The notes under the pieces: model-generated
What the model was told of the DNA's origin: nothing
The model's database searches: none
Seen by the model: only the letters and a program-made list of their open reading frames with translations
Translations under genes and position numbers: made by a program
Source: DATHWB01 sp040880725
GTDB lineage: Bacteria; Actinomycetota; Acidimicrobiia; Spongiisociales; ZC4RG35
Length of the DNA: 64,000 nt
Assembly: GCA_040880725.1 (NCBI GenBank)
Contig: JBBDHV010000059.1
Location: 1 to 64,000 of the forward strand
Direction: 5' to 3'
Shown: piece by piece, positions 52,306 to 60,205 of the stretch
How the letters are laid out: each line of letters starts with the position of its first letter
Numbering within the stretch: the first letter of the stretch is position 1

Positions 52306-52308
52306 CGC

Positions 52309-52391
52309 TATGATGGTGGGTCGACATCCGAGTTTCACTTGAGGTGGGCGTGGCGCCCGCCTCTTTTGTTGAGATATCGCGACAGGAGACC
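52309..52391 (+). promoter_or_regulatory. rimP-nusA operon promoter and leader attenuator
   Basis: TATGAT (52309-52314) is the -10 box. In the leader GAGGTGGGCG (52341-52350) pairs fully (one G-U) with 52354-52363 around a TGG loop and is followed at once by TTTT, an intrinsic-terminator shape about 25 nt before the rimP start. Similar leader hairpins precede rimP in other bacteria. It suits attenuation or feedback by NusA. Confidence 0.65.
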
Positions 52392-52904
52392 GTGAACGAG
52401 ACGGCGACAAGGGCGAAGAATTCAATGGCACTCACCGATGACGTGCGAGCGTTGATCGAACCGTGGCTCGCAGCCGAACGGCTCGAACTCGACGACCTGG
52501 AGCTGAAAGGCTCCGGTCCCGGGCGGACGTTGCGCGTCGTCATCGACAGCGACGAGCCCATCGATCTCGACCGCATCGCCGAGGTCAGCAACGGCGTCAG
52601 TCGCCTCCTCGACGCCGAGGCGGGCATCGACGACCCGTACCAACTCGAAGTGACATCGCCTGGACTCGAGCGGGCCTTGAAGACCCCTCGCCACTTCCAG
52701 AAGTCGGTCGGGCGCGAGGTCACCATGAAGCTGCGCCGGGACGACGAGACCACCCTCCTCAAAGGGCGCCTCGATGCCGCCGGCGACGCCGGGGCAACCG
52801 TCACCACCGAGGACGGGGCGGTCATCGAGTTCGCATATGACGAGGTCGCCAAGGCACGGACCGTGTTTCGTTGGCAAGCCGCGCCCAAACCGGGCAAGAA
52901 GTGA
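52392..52904 (+). CDS. rimP: Ribosome maturation factor RimP
   Basis: 170 residues. It assists 30S assembly. Core: DDVRALIEPWLAAERLELDD, LRVVIDSDEPIDLDRIAEVS and YQLEVTSPGLERALKTPRHF, then VGREVTMKL. GTG at 52392 is chosen because AGGAGA lies 3 nt before it; an ATG at 52425 is the alternative with a family-like start. First gene of the rimP-nusA-infB operon, downstream of the attenuator-like hairpin. Confidence 0.93.
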   Translation: MNETATRAKNSMALTDDVRALIEPWLAAERLELDDLELKGSGPGRTLRVVIDSDEPIDLDRIAEVSNGVSRLLDAEAGIDDPYQLEVTSPGLERALKTPRHFQKSVGREVTMKLRRDDETTLLKGRLDAAGDAGATVTTEDGAVIEFAYDEVAKARTVFRWQAAPKPGKK

Positions 52905-52914
52905 GGAGACGCGC

Positions 52915-54120
52915 ATGAAGATCGACTTTCAGGTGATGGAGGCTCTCGAGCTGCTCGAACGTGAGCGCGGCGTGCCCGTCGACACCATTCTCGATGCCCT
53001 CGCCAACGCCCTGGTCAGCGCCTACAAGCGCAGCCCCGGGGCAGCCGAGGAGGCTCGCGTCACCATCGACCCCGACGGGGGGGACATCCGCGTCTACGCC
53101 CAGGAACTCGACGAGGACGGCAACGTCACACGCGAGTGGGAGGACACTCCGGACGACTTCGGACGGATCGCCGCCCAAACCGCCAAGCAGGTCATCGCCC
53201 AGCGACTGCGCGAGGCCAAGCGCGAGCAGGTTTTCGACGTCTACCAGGGCCGTGAGGGCGACCTCGTGACGGGAATCGTTCAGCAGGTCGACAACCGGTA
53301 CGCCATTCTCGACCTGGGGGACGCGGAGGCGATCGTTCCGGGATCCGAGCGCATTCCGTACGAGCGTCTCGAGCGCGGAAACAGGGTCAAAGGTGTGATC
53401 ATCGAGGTGCGCGAAGAGGGTAAGGGTCCTCAGATCGTCGTCTCCCGCAGCCATCCGGATCTCGTTCGGCGTCTGCTCGAGTTGGAAGTGCCCGAATTGG
53501 TCGACGGCACGATCGAAATCGTGGCCATCGCTCGGGAGCCGGGACACCGGACGAAGATCGCCGTGGTCAGCCACGACCCCAATGTCGACCCGAAAGGGGC
53601 CTGTGTGGGAGCGCGCGGATCGCGTGTGCGCCAGGTGGTCAACGAGTTGCGGGGCGAGAAGGTCGATGTGGTCCAATACCGCGAGGACACGCGGCAGTTC
53701 ATCGCCGAAGCGCTCGGCCCGGCCAAGATCAAAGATGTGCTGATCGACGAGGAGGAGAAGGTCGCCGAGGTCATTGTCGGCCAGCACCAGCTCTCCTTGG
53801 CGATCGGTAAAGAAGGGCAAAATGCCCGCCTTGCGGCCCGGCTGTCGGGCTACAAGATCGACATTCGGTCAGACGAGCCCGAGCCTGCTCCCGAGCCGGC
53901 CGCTCCCGTCGACGATGAGGTGCCCGCCGGTGACGCGGTTGTCGCGGTCGACCCGGACGGGGAGTCGGCGGTGCCGGCCGACGCGGATGCGGAAACGCCC
54001 GTTGACGTGGTCGCCGAGACGAGTGCTGCGGCCGAGGTCGCGGCAGCCTCCGAGTCTGATGCCGATCCGGCCGTCTCAGCCGGGGCCGATGATGAAGATG
54101 CTGCCGGCGAAGAAGAGTGA
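52915..54120 (+). CDS. nusA: Transcription elongation/termination factor NusA
   Basis: 401 residues. N-terminal domain MKIDFQVMEALELLERERGV, S1 domain with GIVQQVDNRYAILDLGDAEA, then two KH domains (PKGACVGARGSRVRQVVNEL and LSLAIGKEGQNARLAARLSG). The last 70 residues are an acidic Ala/Asp/Glu tail in place of the repeat domain of E. coli. GAGGAG lies 7 nt before ATG 52915. ylxR, usually next, is absent; infB follows directly. Confidence 0.96.
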   Translation: MKIDFQVMEALELLERERGVPVDTILDALANALVSAYKRSPGAAEEARVTIDPDGGDIRVYAQELDEDGNVTREWEDTPDDFGRIAAQTAKQVIAQRLREAKREQVFDVYQGREGDLVTGIVQQVDNRYAILDLGDAEAIVPGSERIPYERLERGNRVKGVIIEVREEGKGPQIVVSRSHPDLVRRLLELEVPELVDGTIEIVAIAREPGHRTKIAVVSHDPNVDPKGACVGARGSRVRQVVNELRGEKVDVVQYREDTRQFIAEALGPAKIKDVLIDEEEKVAEVIVGQHQLSLAIGKEGQNARLAARLSGYKIDIRSDEPEPAPEPAAPVDDEVPAGDAVVAVDPDGESAVPADADAETPVDVVAETSAAAEVAAASESDADPAVSAGADDEDAAGEEE

Positions 54121-54137
54121 CGTGAGGTGGAGTGAGA

Positions 54138-56252
54138 GTGGCGAAAGTACGTATCTATGAGATTGCGCGGGACCTCGACCTCGAATCGAAGGAAGTCCTC
54201 GAGAAGGCCCTGGAGCTTGGTTTTGATGTGAAGACCGCCTCCTCGAGCGTCGAGGAGGGCGATGTCGACCTCATCAAGCTGGCATTCGACGACACCGAGA
54301 CTGCGACCCCGGCCCCTGAACCCGAGCCGGCGGCGACACCCGAGACACAGCCGGAACCCGAGCCCGTCACGTTGTCTGCGGATGAACCGGCTGTTGAACC
54401 GGACGAACCGCCTGTCGAACCGGCTGGCGAACCGGACGACGATTCCGAGACCCCGACCCCCGAGCCGGCTGAAGGTTCCGACGACATCGGTCTCGCAACG
54501 GTCCACGAGGGTATGACGGTCTCGGAGTTCGCCGACGCGATCGGCGCCGGCGCAGGTGACGTCGTCAAGGCGCTGATGCTGCGCGGACGACCTGCGGGCG
54601 CTGCCGCGCAGATGCCTTCGGACATGTTCGAGGAGATCGCCGAGACGTTCGACGTCATCGTCGACATCGCCGACAAACCCGCGCCCGAAGAGGCCGGCCC
54701 GGCAACGGCCGAGATGCCGGTGTTCGAGGACTCCGAAGAAGACCTGGTGGCGCGTCCCCCGGTGATCACCGTGATGGGCCACGTCGACCACGGCAAGACG
54801 TCGTTGCTGGACAAGATCCGCAAGGCGAATGTGGTTCAGGGCGAGGCCGGTGGGATCACCCAGCACATCGGGGCATACCAGGTGGAGGTCGGAGAGAACC
54901 GTCTGACGTTCATCGACACACCTGGTCATGAGGCATTCACGACGATGCGTGCCCGCGGCGCCGACGTCACGGACATCGTCGTCCTCGTCGTCGCCGCCGA
55001 CGACGGCGTCATGCCTCAGACCATCGAGGCCATCAGTCATGCGAGGGCCGCCGGTGTGGAGCTGGTCGTGGCCATCAACAAGATGGACCTTCCTGCTGCG
55101 GATCCGATGCGAGTACGTACCGAACTCACCCAGCACGGCGTGATCGTGGAAGAACTCGGTGGAGACGTCACTTCGGTCGAGGTGTCCGCTGAAACCGGGA
55201 ACGGCATCGACAACTTGCTCGAAGTGCTCGATCTCATCGCGCAACTGCAGGAATACAAGGCGAACCCGGAACCCTCCGCCACAGGTGTGGTCGTCGAATC
55301 TCAGCTCGATCCCGGAATGGGAGCGACCGCCACAGTCATCGTCAAACGTGGCACGTTGCGGCAGGGTGACTCGTTCGTGGCGGGCGCAGTTGCCGGACGA
55401 GCCCGGGCGCTCATGGACCACGAAGGAACCCGCCTGAAGTCGGTGGGGCCGAGTGCTCCGGTGCTCATCATGGGCTGGTCGGACGTTCCGACCGCAGGAG
55501 ACATCCTCGAGGTCGTCAAGAACGACAAGGAAGCCAGAGCGATCGCGGCGGACCGCGAACAGGCGATCAAGGACGAAGTTCAGGGGGTCGTGACCGGCCG
55601 CGAGCGGCTGCAGGGTCTGCTCGAGCAGCTCCGCTCCGAAGACACCGAGCTGCGTGTCATTCTCAAGACCGACGCCCACGGTTCCCTCGAGGCCTTGAAG
55701 GAGGCCATCGCCAAGATCACGCGCGAGGACGGGCGCATCGATGTCCTGCATGGCGCCGTTGGCGGCATCAACGAGAACGATGTCACATTGGCCGAGGTCA
55801 CCGGGGCCATCATCGTCGGCTTCAACGTCCGTCCCGATCCCAAGGCTCGGCGGTCTGCCGAGGAGACGGGTATCGAGATCCGGACGTACGGCATCATCTA
55901 CGAACTGCTCGATGAACTCGAAGCGATGCTGGTCGGACGTCTCTCGCCGGACCACGAAGAAGTCGTGCTCGGATCGGCCGAGGTGCGGGCGCTGTTCAAG
56001 GTCCCGCGTGCCGGGACGATCGCCGGTTGCTACGTCACCGAAGGCGTCGTCCAACGGAGCGCCAAGGCCCGCTTGCTGCGGGGCGGAGTGGTCGTCTTCG
56101 ACGGCCGCATCGACTCGCTGCGTCGATTCAAAGACGACGTCCGCGAAGTCGCGTCGGGCTTCGAGTGCGGTATCGGCCTCGAGAACTTCAACGACGTCAA
56201 GGAAGGCGACATCATCGAGGTGTACGAGATCCGTGAGGTCGCCCGGACCTGA
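54138..56252 (+). CDS. infB: Translation initiation factor IF-2
   Basis: 704 residues. Two N-terminal IF2N modules (VRIYEIARDLDLESKEVLEK and GMTVSEFADAIGAGAGDVVK) flank a linker of Glu-Pro repeats. The G domain begins near 214: GHVDHGKTSLLDKI, DTPGHEAFTTMR, NKMDLP. The start is taken as the GTG at 54138, because GAGGTGG (54124-54130) is 7 nt from it but only 1 nt from the GTG at 54132. The stop overlaps the DUF503 start (TGATG). Confidence 0.96.
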   Translation: MAKVRIYEIARDLDLESKEVLEKALELGFDVKTASSSVEEGDVDLIKLAFDDTETATPAPEPEPAATPETQPEPEPVTLSADEPAVEPDEPPVEPAGEPDDDSETPTPEPAEGSDDIGLATVHEGMTVSEFADAIGAGAGDVVKALMLRGRPAGAAAQMPSDMFEEIAETFDVIVDIADKPAPEEAGPATAEMPVFEDSEEDLVARPPVITVMGHVDHGKTSLLDKIRKANVVQGEAGGITQHIGAYQVEVGENRLTFIDTPGHEAFTTMRARGADVTDIVVLVVAADDGVMPQTIEAISHARAAGVELVVAINKMDLPAADPMRVRTELTQHGVIVEELGGDVTSVEVSAETGNGIDNLLEVLDLIAQLQEYKANPEPSATGVVVESQLDPGMGATATVIVKRGTLRQGDSFVAGAVAGRARALMDHEGTRLKSVGPSAPVLIMGWSDVPTAGDILEVVKNDKEARAIAADREQAIKDEVQGVVTGRERLQGLLEQLRSEDTELRVILKTDAHGSLEALKEAIAKITREDGRIDVLHGAVGGINENDVTLAEVTGAIIVGFNVRPDPKARRSAEETGIEIRTYGIIYELLDELEAMLVGRLSPDHEEVVLGSAEVRALFKVPRAGTIAGCYVTEGVVQRSAKARLLRGGVVVFDGRIDSLRRFKDDVREVASGFECGIGLENFNDVKEGDIIEVYEIREVART

Positions 56253-56548
56253 TGCATGCCGCCGCGATGCGGATCGAGGTGCACATTCCGCACAGTCTGT
56301 CGCTCAAGGACAAGCGGAAGGTGGTTCGTCCGTTCGTCGAGGGGCTGCGTCGCCTGGCGTCGTTGAGCGTCGCCGAGGTGGGAATGCACGACACCTGGCA
56401 ACGTGCGACCTTCGGCGTGGCGATCGTTGCTCCCGATGCACCCGAATTGGAGCGGCTGATCGATCGTGTGCGACGCTACGTTGATGAGCAGCTGGAACTC
56501 GCCGTGACTGACGTCAAGCTCACATATCTGGAGGCACCCGATGGGTGA
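56252..56548 (+). CDS. DUF503 (YlxP-like) protein
   Basis: 98 residues. Pattern MRIEVHIPHSLSLKDKRKVV, SLSVAEVGMHDTWQRATFGV and LELAVTDVKLTYL matches DUF503/YlxP, small proteins encoded between infB and rbfA in many Gram-positive bacteria. Function unknown, probably linked to ribosome assembly by context. Its start overlaps infB and its end overlaps rbfA by 8 nt. Confidence 0.9.
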   Translation: MHAAAMRIEVHIPHSLSLKDKRKVVRPFVEGLRRLASLSVAEVGMHDTWQRATFGVAIVAPDAPELERLIDRVRRYVDEQLELAVTDVKLTYLEAPDG

Positions 56549-56897
56549 TCCCTCGTTCTCCCGGATGCGCCGGGTCAATTCCATCGTCCGTCAGGTGCTC
56601 GCCGAACAGGTGGAACTCCTGAAGGACCCCCGGCTGGGGATCGTCTCGATCACCGGGGTCGAGACGTCGCCCAACCTGCGCCACGCCACGGTCTACTTCT
56701 CGACCCTCGATCCGTCTGGGACCGTGGACACCCAGGCGGCGCTCGACGCCGCCGCGCCGCGGCTGCGCCGGGTGCTGGGGAGTGAGGTCCGCATGAAATA
56801 CACACCTGCGCTCGAGTTCCGGCCCGACCACGGGATCTCCGAAGGCGAGCGCATCGACGCGGCCCTGCGTCGCATTCAGGAGCCCACCGATGACTGA
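56541..56897 (+). CDS. rbfA: Ribosome-binding factor A
   Basis: 118 residues, normal for RbfA, a single-KH protein needed for late 30S maturation and cold growth. SRMRRVNSIVRQVLAEQVEL, DPRLGIVSITGVETSPNLRH and ATVYFSTL are typical; ALEFRPDHGISEGERIDAAL closes the fold. Overlaps DUF503 upstream and nrnA downstream (8 nt each). Confidence 0.95.
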   Translation: MGDPSFSRMRRVNSIVRQVLAEQVELLKDPRLGIVSITGVETSPNLRHATVYFSTLDPSGTVDTQAALDAAAPRLRRVLGSEVRMKYTPALEFRPDHGISEGERIDAALRRIQEPTDD

Positions 56898-57855
56898 TCC
56901 CTTCGACCAGGCCGTGACCATTCTCTCGGACGCCGAGAGCCTGGTACTCGCCTGTCATGTCGGGCCGGACGGAGACGCGCTCGGCTCGATGCTCGGTCTG
57001 GGCATGGCCGCCAAGGCTGCGGGCAAGTCGGTGGTCGCCTCCTTCGGCACGCCATTCGTGATCCCGGAGTCGCTTCGCTTCCTCAACACCGACCTGCTGG
57101 TGCCGCCTTCGCAGGTACCGGAGGCCCCTGCGGTGATGGTCACCTTCGACGCCGGGTCGGCTGATCGGTTGGGGGAATTGGGAGGTGTCGCGTCCAAGGC
57201 CGGAACAGTCGTGGTGATCGATCACCACGTCACCAACGTCGGTTTCGGGGATGTCAACCTCATCGATGCAGAGGCTGCCGCGACGGCCGAAATCGTGGTG
57301 GCGCTCCTCGACCGGCTCGGGTGGCCGGTGGATCAAGACATCGCGGCAGCATTGCTGACAGGGCTGGTCACCGACACCGGGCGCTTTCAGTACTCGAACA
57401 CGACGCCGCGAACCCTGGAGGCGGCCACCCGCATGGTCGAGGCAGGGGCACATCCCGAAGTCATCGGCCGGCACGTCTACGAGGAGACACCGTTCGGGTA
57501 TCTGCACGCGGCTGGTGCGGTGCTCAGCAGGGCGCAGCTCGACGCCGACCGCCGCTTCGTCTGGTCGGTCCTCACCATCGAGGACCTCAAGGAATCGGGG
57601 ATCAGGGCGACCGATACCGATCCGCTCATCGACGTGATCCGTACTGCCGTCGAGTCCGACGTCGCGCTCCTCGTCAAGGAAGTCGACGACGGCAAGGTCA
57701 AAGGGAGCCTCCGTTCCCGAGGCCGGGTCGACGTCGGGGCCATTGCCGTCGAACTCGGCGGGGGAGGCCACCACAATGCGGCCGGGTTCACGTTCACCGG
57801 CTCGTCGGAGGGTGCCGTCGAAGCGGTGCGGTCACGGTTGGAACCTGCGGAGTGA
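56890..57855 (+). CDS. nrnA: DHH/DHHA1 phosphoesterase, NrnA-like
   Basis: 321 residues. DHH-family enzymes of this kind degrade nano-RNA and pAp or cyclic dinucleotides. Metal sites: ACHVGPDGDALGS (H23, D27, D29), VTFDAGSADR, and VVIDHHVTNVG. The C-terminal DHHA1 motif is LGGGGHHNAAGFTF. The first motif has HVGPDGDA where HxxPDGDA is usual. It is located between rbfA and truB, as in many actinobacteria, and overlaps truB by GTGA. Confidence 0.92.
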   Translation: MTDPFDQAVTILSDAESLVLACHVGPDGDALGSMLGLGMAAKAAGKSVVASFGTPFVIPESLRFLNTDLLVPPSQVPEAPAVMVTFDAGSADRLGELGGVASKAGTVVVIDHHVTNVGFGDVNLIDAEAAATAEIVVALLDRLGWPVDQDIAAALLTGLVTDTGRFQYSNTTPRTLEAATRMVEAGAHPEVIGRHVYEETPFGYLHAAGAVLSRAQLDADRRFVWSVLTIEDLKESGIRATDTDPLIDVIRTAVESDVALLVKEVDDGKVKGSLRSRGRVDVGAIAVELGGGGHHNAAGFTFTGSSEGAVEAVRSRLEPAE

Positions 57856-58712
57856 CGGTCGGGTTCCTCGCCGTCGACAAGCCACGGGGCATCACATCCC
57901 ACGATGTCGTCGACCGGGTGCGCCGAGCCACGGGGATTCGAAAGGTCGGCCATACCGGGACTCTCGATCCAATGGCGACCGGTGTGGTGGTGGTCGCAGT
58001 TGGACCCGCGACCCGACTGATCCGGTTCCTGGCAGACCTCGACAAAGAGTATGTGGCAACGGCTTGCTTCGGGGTCGTGACGGACAGCCTCGACGCAGAC
58101 GGGCAGGTCATCGATGACCGTCCCATGTCTGTGACCCGGGAGGACCTGGAGGCACTCAGGCCGCAGTTCTCGGGGGAGATCCAGCAGGTCCCTCCGATGG
58201 TCTCGGCGTTGCAGAAGGACGGCCGGCGCCTGTACGACCTGGCACGCCAAGGGGTCGAGGTCGAACGGGAGGCCCGCACCGTGGTCATCCACCAGCTGGA
58301 GTTCCTCGACATCGAACCGGCGAAGCATCCGCTGGTCAGTTTCCGGGTCGTGTGCGGCAAAGGGACGTATGTCCGATCTCTGGCCGACGACATGGCACGT
58401 GCGCTGGGCGGAATCGGCGGGCACCTCCGCGCCCTGCGACGCACTCGCAACGGCGCTTTCGGTCAGGATCGGGCGGTGGCGCTCGAGGACTTGGAGGGAT
58501 GGCGCGACCATCTCCTGGATCCTGCAGAGGCGTTGGCGTTCATGCCGGCCGTCCGGGTCGACGAAGGCGGCGCCCGCCGCGTCGGGAATGGGAGGCCGCT
58601 CGAAGAATCGACATCTCCCGGGATGTTGCGGGTGCTGGGGGAGTCGGGCAGTCTGCTGGCGGTCTATCGCAGCGACGGCGAGGTCGCTCGCCCCGAGGTG
58701 GTGTTGGGATGA
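57852..58712 (+). CDS. truB: tRNA pseudouridine-55 synthase
   Basis: 286 residues. It makes pseudouridine 55 in the T loop of tRNAs. Catalytic Asp39 in KVGHTGTLDPMATGV; KPRGITSHDVVDRVRR at the N-terminus; CGKGTYVRSLADDMA and LRALRRTRNGAFG later. GTG start at 57852 overlaps nrnA; the stop overlaps ribF (ATGA). Confidence 0.96.
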   Translation: MTVGFLAVDKPRGITSHDVVDRVRRATGIRKVGHTGTLDPMATGVVVVAVGPATRLIRFLADLDKEYVATACFGVVTDSLDADGQVIDDRPMSVTREDLEALRPQFSGEIQQVPPMVSALQKDGRRLYDLARQGVEVEREARTVVIHQLEFLDIEPAKHPLVSFRVVCGKGTYVRSLADDMARALGGIGGHLRALRRTRNGAFGQDRAVALEDLEGWRDHLLDPAEALAFMPAVRVDEGGARRVGNGRPLEESTSPGMLRVLGESGSLLAVYRSDGEVARPEVVLG

Positions 58713-59644
58713 TCTTGCGTGGCGACCCTTTCGGGTGGCAGGTCGACGCCGCCGGCACGGCGGTCGCCATCGGCGTGTTCGACGGTGTGCACCGGGGTCA
58801 CCAGCGGGTGATGCGGGATCTCACCGTCATGGCGCGTGACAGGGATCTCGTGCCCGCGGCGTTGACCTTTGATCCCCACCCTCTCGAGTTCCTCGCACCC
58901 GACCGTGCGCCCGACCTTCTGACCACGGTGGAACAACGCGCCGAGTTGCTCGCCGAATGCGGCGTGGAGATCCTGGGGGTGCTGCCGTTCCTGGACATCC
59001 GTGACCTCGACCCCCGCGCCTTCGTCACCGAGATTCTCTGTCTGCGCCTCAGAGTCGGGGCAATCGCGGTCGGCGAGAACTTTCGGTTCGGGCGTGACCG
59101 CGGCGGTGACCCCGGGCTCCTCAGAACATTGGGCGAGGCGCACGGGTTCACCGTCGATGTCGCAGAGATGGTCGTGCACGCGGGACCGGACGGCGTGATC
59201 TCGTCGACCCGCATCCGGGAATTGCTCGCCGCTGGCGACGTGCGGCAGGCCGCCGTGCTGCTGGGCAGACCGTTCGCGTTGACCGGGCCGGTCATTCACG
59301 GCGACGCACGGGGTCACACGATCGGATTCCCCACCGCCAACCTTCACATCCCCGATCGCATGGCCATCCCGGCCAACGGGGTCTATGCGTGTTGGGTGGA
59401 GCGAAACGGCGCTCGGCACGCCGCGGTGGTCAACATCGGCGTGCGGCCCACTTTCGGGGTGAGTGCCAGAACCATCGAAGCTCACCTCCTGAACTTCGAC
59501 GGCAACTTGTATGGTGAGTCGATCGCGTTGCACTTCGTCGACCGAATCCGGGAGGAACGTCGCTTTGACGGCGTCGACGCGCTGGTCGCCCAGATCGCCG
59601 CGGATCGCGATCGTGCCGCAACGATTCTCGAGGTGGGGGAGTGA
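58709..59644 (+). CDS. ribF: Riboflavin kinase/FAD synthetase
   Basis: 311 residues. Bifunctional: an N-terminal FMN adenylyltransferase (AIGVFDGVHRGHQRVM, ALTFDPHPLEFL, ISSTRIRELLAAGDV) and a C-terminal riboflavin kinase (GHTIGFPTANLHIP, NGVYACWV, RPTFG). Makes FMN and FAD, needed for example by the EtfAB made in this window. ATG 58709 overlaps truB. Confidence 0.96.
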   Translation: MILRGDPFGWQVDAAGTAVAIGVFDGVHRGHQRVMRDLTVMARDRDLVPAALTFDPHPLEFLAPDRAPDLLTTVEQRAELLAECGVEILGVLPFLDIRDLDPRAFVTEILCLRLRVGAIAVGENFRFGRDRGGDPGLLRTLGEAHGFTVDVAEMVVHAGPDGVISSTRIRELLAAGDVRQAAVLLGRPFALTGPVIHGDARGHTIGFPTANLHIPDRMAIPANGVYACWVERNGARHAAVVNIGVRPTFGVSARTIEAHLLNFDGNLYGESIALHFVDRIREERRFDGVDALVAQIAADRDRAATILEVGE

Positions 59645-59694
59645 GCGATCGAGGCGTCGGTTCCGTTCGGATTCGCCTCGTGTCGGCAAGATGG

Positions 59695-59762
59695 TATCGT
59701 TGCGGTGTCCGGCTACGCCGACAACCTCCCTTCCGAGGAACCACAGGACTTTTTTCGCGCAT
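59695..59762 (+). promoter_or_regulatory. rpsO promoter and leader
   Basis: TATCGT (59695-59700) is the likely -10 box, leaving a leader of about 56 nt. The leader contains a TGTC/GACA plus GGC/GCC stem near 59708-59726 and a CCTC/GAGG hairpin just after. No Shine-Dalgarno sequence lies at normal distance from the ATG; the nearest AGGA is about 13 nt away. A candidate site for S15 feedback. Confidence 0.4.
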
Positions 59763-60020
59763 ATGAAGACCACTCAAGAAATCATCACCGAGTTCGGAAC
59801 CCACGACTCGGACACCGGCTCGCCGGAAGTGCAGGTGGCGCTGCTCACTGAGCGCATCAACCACCTCACTGACCACCTCCGCGAGCACAAGCACGACCAC
59901 CACAGCCGTCGCGGCCTGTTGATGATGGTCGGGAAGCGTCGTCGCCTCCTGAACTATCTCCGTCGCCAGGATGTCGAGCGCTATCGCTCACTCATCTCGG
60001 CGCTGGGTCTGCGTCGCTGA
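59763..60020 (+). CDS. rpsO: 30S ribosomal protein S15
   Basis: 85 residues, slightly short of the usual 89. HDSDTGSPEVQVALLTERIN, HLREHKHDHHSRRGLLMMVG and KRRRLLNYL are hallmarks of S15. The usual MAL/MAV start is replaced by MKTTQEIITEFG. The ribosome binding site is weak. A hairpin terminator and a long leader hairpin separate it from pnp; the rpsO-pnp pair is widely conserved. Confidence 0.96.
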   Translation: MKTTQEIITEFGTHDSDTGSPEVQVALLTERINHLTDHLREHKHDHHSRRGLLMMVGKRRRLLNYLRRQDVERYRSLISALGLRR

Positions 60021-60031
60021 CAAATTCGGAG

Positions 60032-60053
60032 GGAGCAGCCGACTGGCTGCTCC
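60032..60053 (+). terminator. Hairpin terminator/attenuator after rpsO
   Basis: GGAGCAGCC (60032-60040), loop GACT, GGCTGCTCC (60045-60053), a perfect 9-bp stem followed by TTCTGCGTT. Probably partial, with read-through into pnp. Confidence 0.7.
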
Positions 60054-60114
60054 TTCTGCGTTCCGGCCCCAGGCCGGGATCACCTCCCGGGCATCGTCCG
60101 GGAACCAACACGAT

Positions 60115-60187
60115 GGAGCCAGCCGGTTGCTAGTTGTGACCTTTCGCAACATTCCGAAATGTCACAACTGGTAACGGGTCGGGCTCC
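60115..60187 (+). promoter_or_regulatory. Long leader stem-loop before pnp
   Basis: AGTTGTGAC (60132-60140) pairs perfectly with 60161-60169; inside, TTTCG (60142-60146) pairs with CGAAA (60155-60159) around an 8-base loop; outside, CCGGTT pairs imperfectly with AACGGG, and GGAGCC (60115-60120) pairs with GGCTCC (60182-60187). The 73-nt hairpin ends 8 nt before the GAGGAG ribosome binding site. In E. coli and Streptomyces such pnp hairpins are cut by RNase III. Confidence 0.65.
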
Positions 60188-60205
60188 CTGAACAGAGGAG
60201 AAACC

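Noticed and set aside
53850..56054. 734-codon minus-strand frame opposite infB
   Set aside because: Shadow of infB; low-complexity and without recognisable domains.
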